Source of the DNA: Chara braunii | Lineage: Eukaryota; Streptophyta; Charophyceae; Charales; Characeae | Length of the DNA: 30,551 nucleotides | Reading direction: 5' to 3' | NCBI GenBank assembly: GCA_003427395.1 | Contig: BFEA01000418.1 | Location: 759,805-790,355 of the forward strand | Part shown: piece by piece, positions 29,251 to 30,551 of the stretch | How positions within the stretch are numbered: the first letter of the stretch is position 1 | How the letters are laid out: every line of letters starts with the position of its first letter | The notes under the pieces: generated by a model | What the model was told of the DNA's origin: nothing | What the model saw: the letters and a program-made list of their open reading frames with translations, nothing else | Database searches by the model: none | Position numbers and translations under genes: made by a program

Positions 29251-29460
29251 TCGCTGCACTACTCTCCACATGCACAAAAGACAAAAAAGACGGCGATGCA
29301 TCTTTCCATGTTCTAGGGTTGGATTCACTTCCATTTTGCACATTTGGAGAGTCGTGNTCGTGTATGCACAAAAGACAAAAAAGACGGCGATGCATCTTTC
29401 CATGTTCTAGGGTTGGATTCACTTCCATTTTGCACATTTGGAGAGTCGTGCAGCGAGGCC
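29247..29460. mobile_element. Foldback MITE family F, copies F4/F5 across an N
   Basis: Two units either side of the N at 29357 share identical sequence over about 85 bp (TGCACAAAAGACAAAAAAGA to CATTTGGAGAGTCGTG). F4 lacks a right end and F5 lacks a left end. The likeliest reading is one element assembled twice at a scaffold join. Confidence 0.8.
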
Positions 29461-29470
29461 CAACGCTTGT

Positions 29471-29571
29471 GGGCGTCGCTCCACTACTCTCGACATGCGC
29501 AAAAGACAAAAAACATGGCGGTGTATCTTCACTCTCGTTTTGCACATTTCGAAAGTAGTGGAGCGAGATCC
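29471..29571. mobile_element. Foldback MITE family F, copy F6
   Basis: The left end GGGCGTCGCTCCACTACTC and the right end AGTAGTGGAGCGAGATCC are imperfect inverted repeats. The interior lacks the TTCCATGTTCTAG segment, so this is an internally deleted copy. Confidence 0.8.
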
Positions 29572-29622
29572 TGTGTTTCGTCAGTTCATGAATGCACCGA
29601 CTGAGCTACCTGTAGGCCCGCC
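29572..29622 (-). other. tRNA-like 5' half with perfect A box
   Basis: The minus strand reads GGCCTACAGGTAGCTCAGTCGG (A box TAGCTCAGTCGG, 29597-29608), then about 28 bases to the edge of MITE F6. No B box follows before the MITE. It is probably a SINE head cut by the F-element array; a candidate continuation (CTCGAAACCC) lies beyond the array at about 29115-29125. Confidence 0.5.
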
Positions 29623-29769
29623 GTTGGTTTTTGAAATTGTGTGCACGTCGAGATACGACATATCTTTCACACACTCCACCGTATCTCGGATTGTCGTATG
29701 TGCAAATGCACATAAGTCGTCTCTCTCTTTTCTTCACTACCTCCTTTTTGTCGGGATTGGTAGTAATTA

Positions 29770-30196
29770 GGGTCTGATCCCACACTACATACGGTATGTA
29801 GTTTTATGGATTTTTCGAGATCCCACAGTGCTCCGGGGTAGTAGGCGGCACCGTCGACTTCGGAGGTGAGTGGAAACGTTTGTTGTCGTGGCGGTCTGGG
29901 AGTGAGCGGTGGCGAAAAAGTAGTGCGGAAATGTGAGGAGTGCTGGACCCCTACCCGTCCGCGAAAAAGCTGGAGCAGCTTTTTGTTGTTGTTTTTTTGT
30001 TTTTTTTCCCGTCACTCCCTCCTTTCCTCCGTTGACCCGCCACCCTCCCACATTATTGCGCCGCGATGCCTGTAAAAGGGCCATNCTTTTCGGAGTTGTG
30101 GGATGCAATTTTCCTTTCACGGTCCATCCGGAGCGGGCCCAGCTTTTTCGTTACTTTTACGGATTCCGTTTCCGTATGTAGTGTGGGATCAGACCC
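29770..30196. mobile_element. 427-bp Tourist-like MITE (PIF/Harbinger type), TSD TTA
   Basis: Perfect 25-bp terminal inverted repeats (29770-29794 and 30172-30196), beginning GGGTCTGATCCC. TTA lies immediately outside both ends (29767-29769 and 30197-30199). The GGGTCTG start and a 3-bp TWA/TTA duplication are typical of PIF/Harbinger-derived Tourist MITEs. No transposase frame; the interior has one N at 30085. Confidence 0.9.
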
Positions 30197-30248
30197 TTAA
30201 CGCCCCTGCTGTGCCTACCTTGGATGTGGTAGCCAATTTGCAGGCTAA

Positions 30249-30407
30249 GGGCGAGGTCCCGCTACCAGCAAAGAGGATTGGATTGAACGCCTGAATCTGG
30301 AGCGGTGCAGAAAATCGAGATTTTGGACTGCATTTCTGCATCTGTGCATAACAGACATCCAGATTCAGGAGCTTTATTCAATCCTCTTTGCTAGTCGGAC
30401 CTCGCCC
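30249..30407. mobile_element. 159-bp MITE, TIR GGGCGAGGTC, TSD TAA
   Basis: Imperfect inverted arms of about 50 bp: GGGCGAGGTCC, AGCAAAGAGGATTG, then CTGAATCTGGA. TAA is found at 30246-30248 and 30408-30410. The 3-bp TAA target and GGGC end again suggest a PIF/Harbinger type, but the ends differ from the element 50 bp upstream. Confidence 0.88.
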
Positions 30408-30529
30408 TAAGCCCGATCTTTCAAAATACCTGCATGCCAACAGATTCACCAGATCGTTCCAGATCCGCAGTGAAAGCTGGCTACGACCACTACCCAACCT
30501 ACCTGTGAAACAAGCTCGTCAAAAAGTTT

Positions 30530-30551
30530 AAAAAAAAAAAAAAAAAAAAAA
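30530..30551. repeat. Terminal A run at window edge
   Basis: A run of 22 A reaches the last base. It may be the start of a longer homopolymer or another assembly stop. Confidence 0.9.

Overview
This is nuclear, non-coding, repeat-rich DNA from a land plant or close streptophyte relative. Three observations point there: the first exon of a KAI2/D14-type alpha/beta-hydrolase gene, a fragment of plant-type mitochondrial 18S rRNA (a NUMT), and a U2 snRNA copy. The hydrolase exon looks more like non-angiosperm KAI2-like proteins than angiosperm D14, but that is an impression from reading, not an alignment, so the lineage stays open. I see no prokaryotic operon, CRISPR array or complete protein-coding gene. 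The assembly is draft quality: it has a 270-base N gap, three single Ns, and a sequencing-library transposase end embedded in the sequence.

Layout. 1-2040: (CT)n tract, GC-rich duplicated block with a 34-bp perfect palindrome, AT-rich intron-like sequence. 2100-3790: degenerate tandem repeats, including an exact 171-bp duplication joined by a 19-bp Tn5 mosaic end (artefact). 4079-4502: U2 snRNA copy on the minus strand with an A-rich tail and 10-bp flanking direct repeats, next to a 97-bp inverted-repeat element. 5550-6720: nested insertions, two tRNA-derived SINE copies and a 112-bp tandem duplication. 7424-7497: mitochondrial 18S 3' end. 8000-11440: small tandem repeats and no recognised gene. 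11496-11930: GTAC-rich island between (TAA)n tracts. 12956-13781: KAI2-like exon 1 (minus strand), whose splice-donor end and adjoining intron are tandemly duplicated. 15488-15975: N gap and (GA)n/(CT)n around an interleaved inverted repeat. 17658-18003: SINE. 18469-18896: 428-bp MITE with 5-bp target-site duplication (TSD). 21694-22237: 544-bp foldback element. 22750-24160: long direct repeats. 24700-25966: dispersed repeat family R1. 26550-26970: cluster of Pol III B-box-like motifs. 27360-28460: (CA)n, poly(A) tracts bounded by direct repeats. 27937-29571: a family of about 110-120-bp foldback MITEs, one of which sits inside the A box of a SINE. 29770-30407: two MITEs with 3-bp TTA/TAA duplications, PIF/Harbinger-like.

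The most instructive parts are histories of insertion rather than pathways. One SINE family has two copies here; the copy at 17.9 kb keeps the uninterrupted A box, and the copy at 28.6 kb has a 120-bp MITE in it with a perfect CTCAG duplication. The only credible protein-coding gene is the KAI2-like exon; its second exon is not visible in the window.
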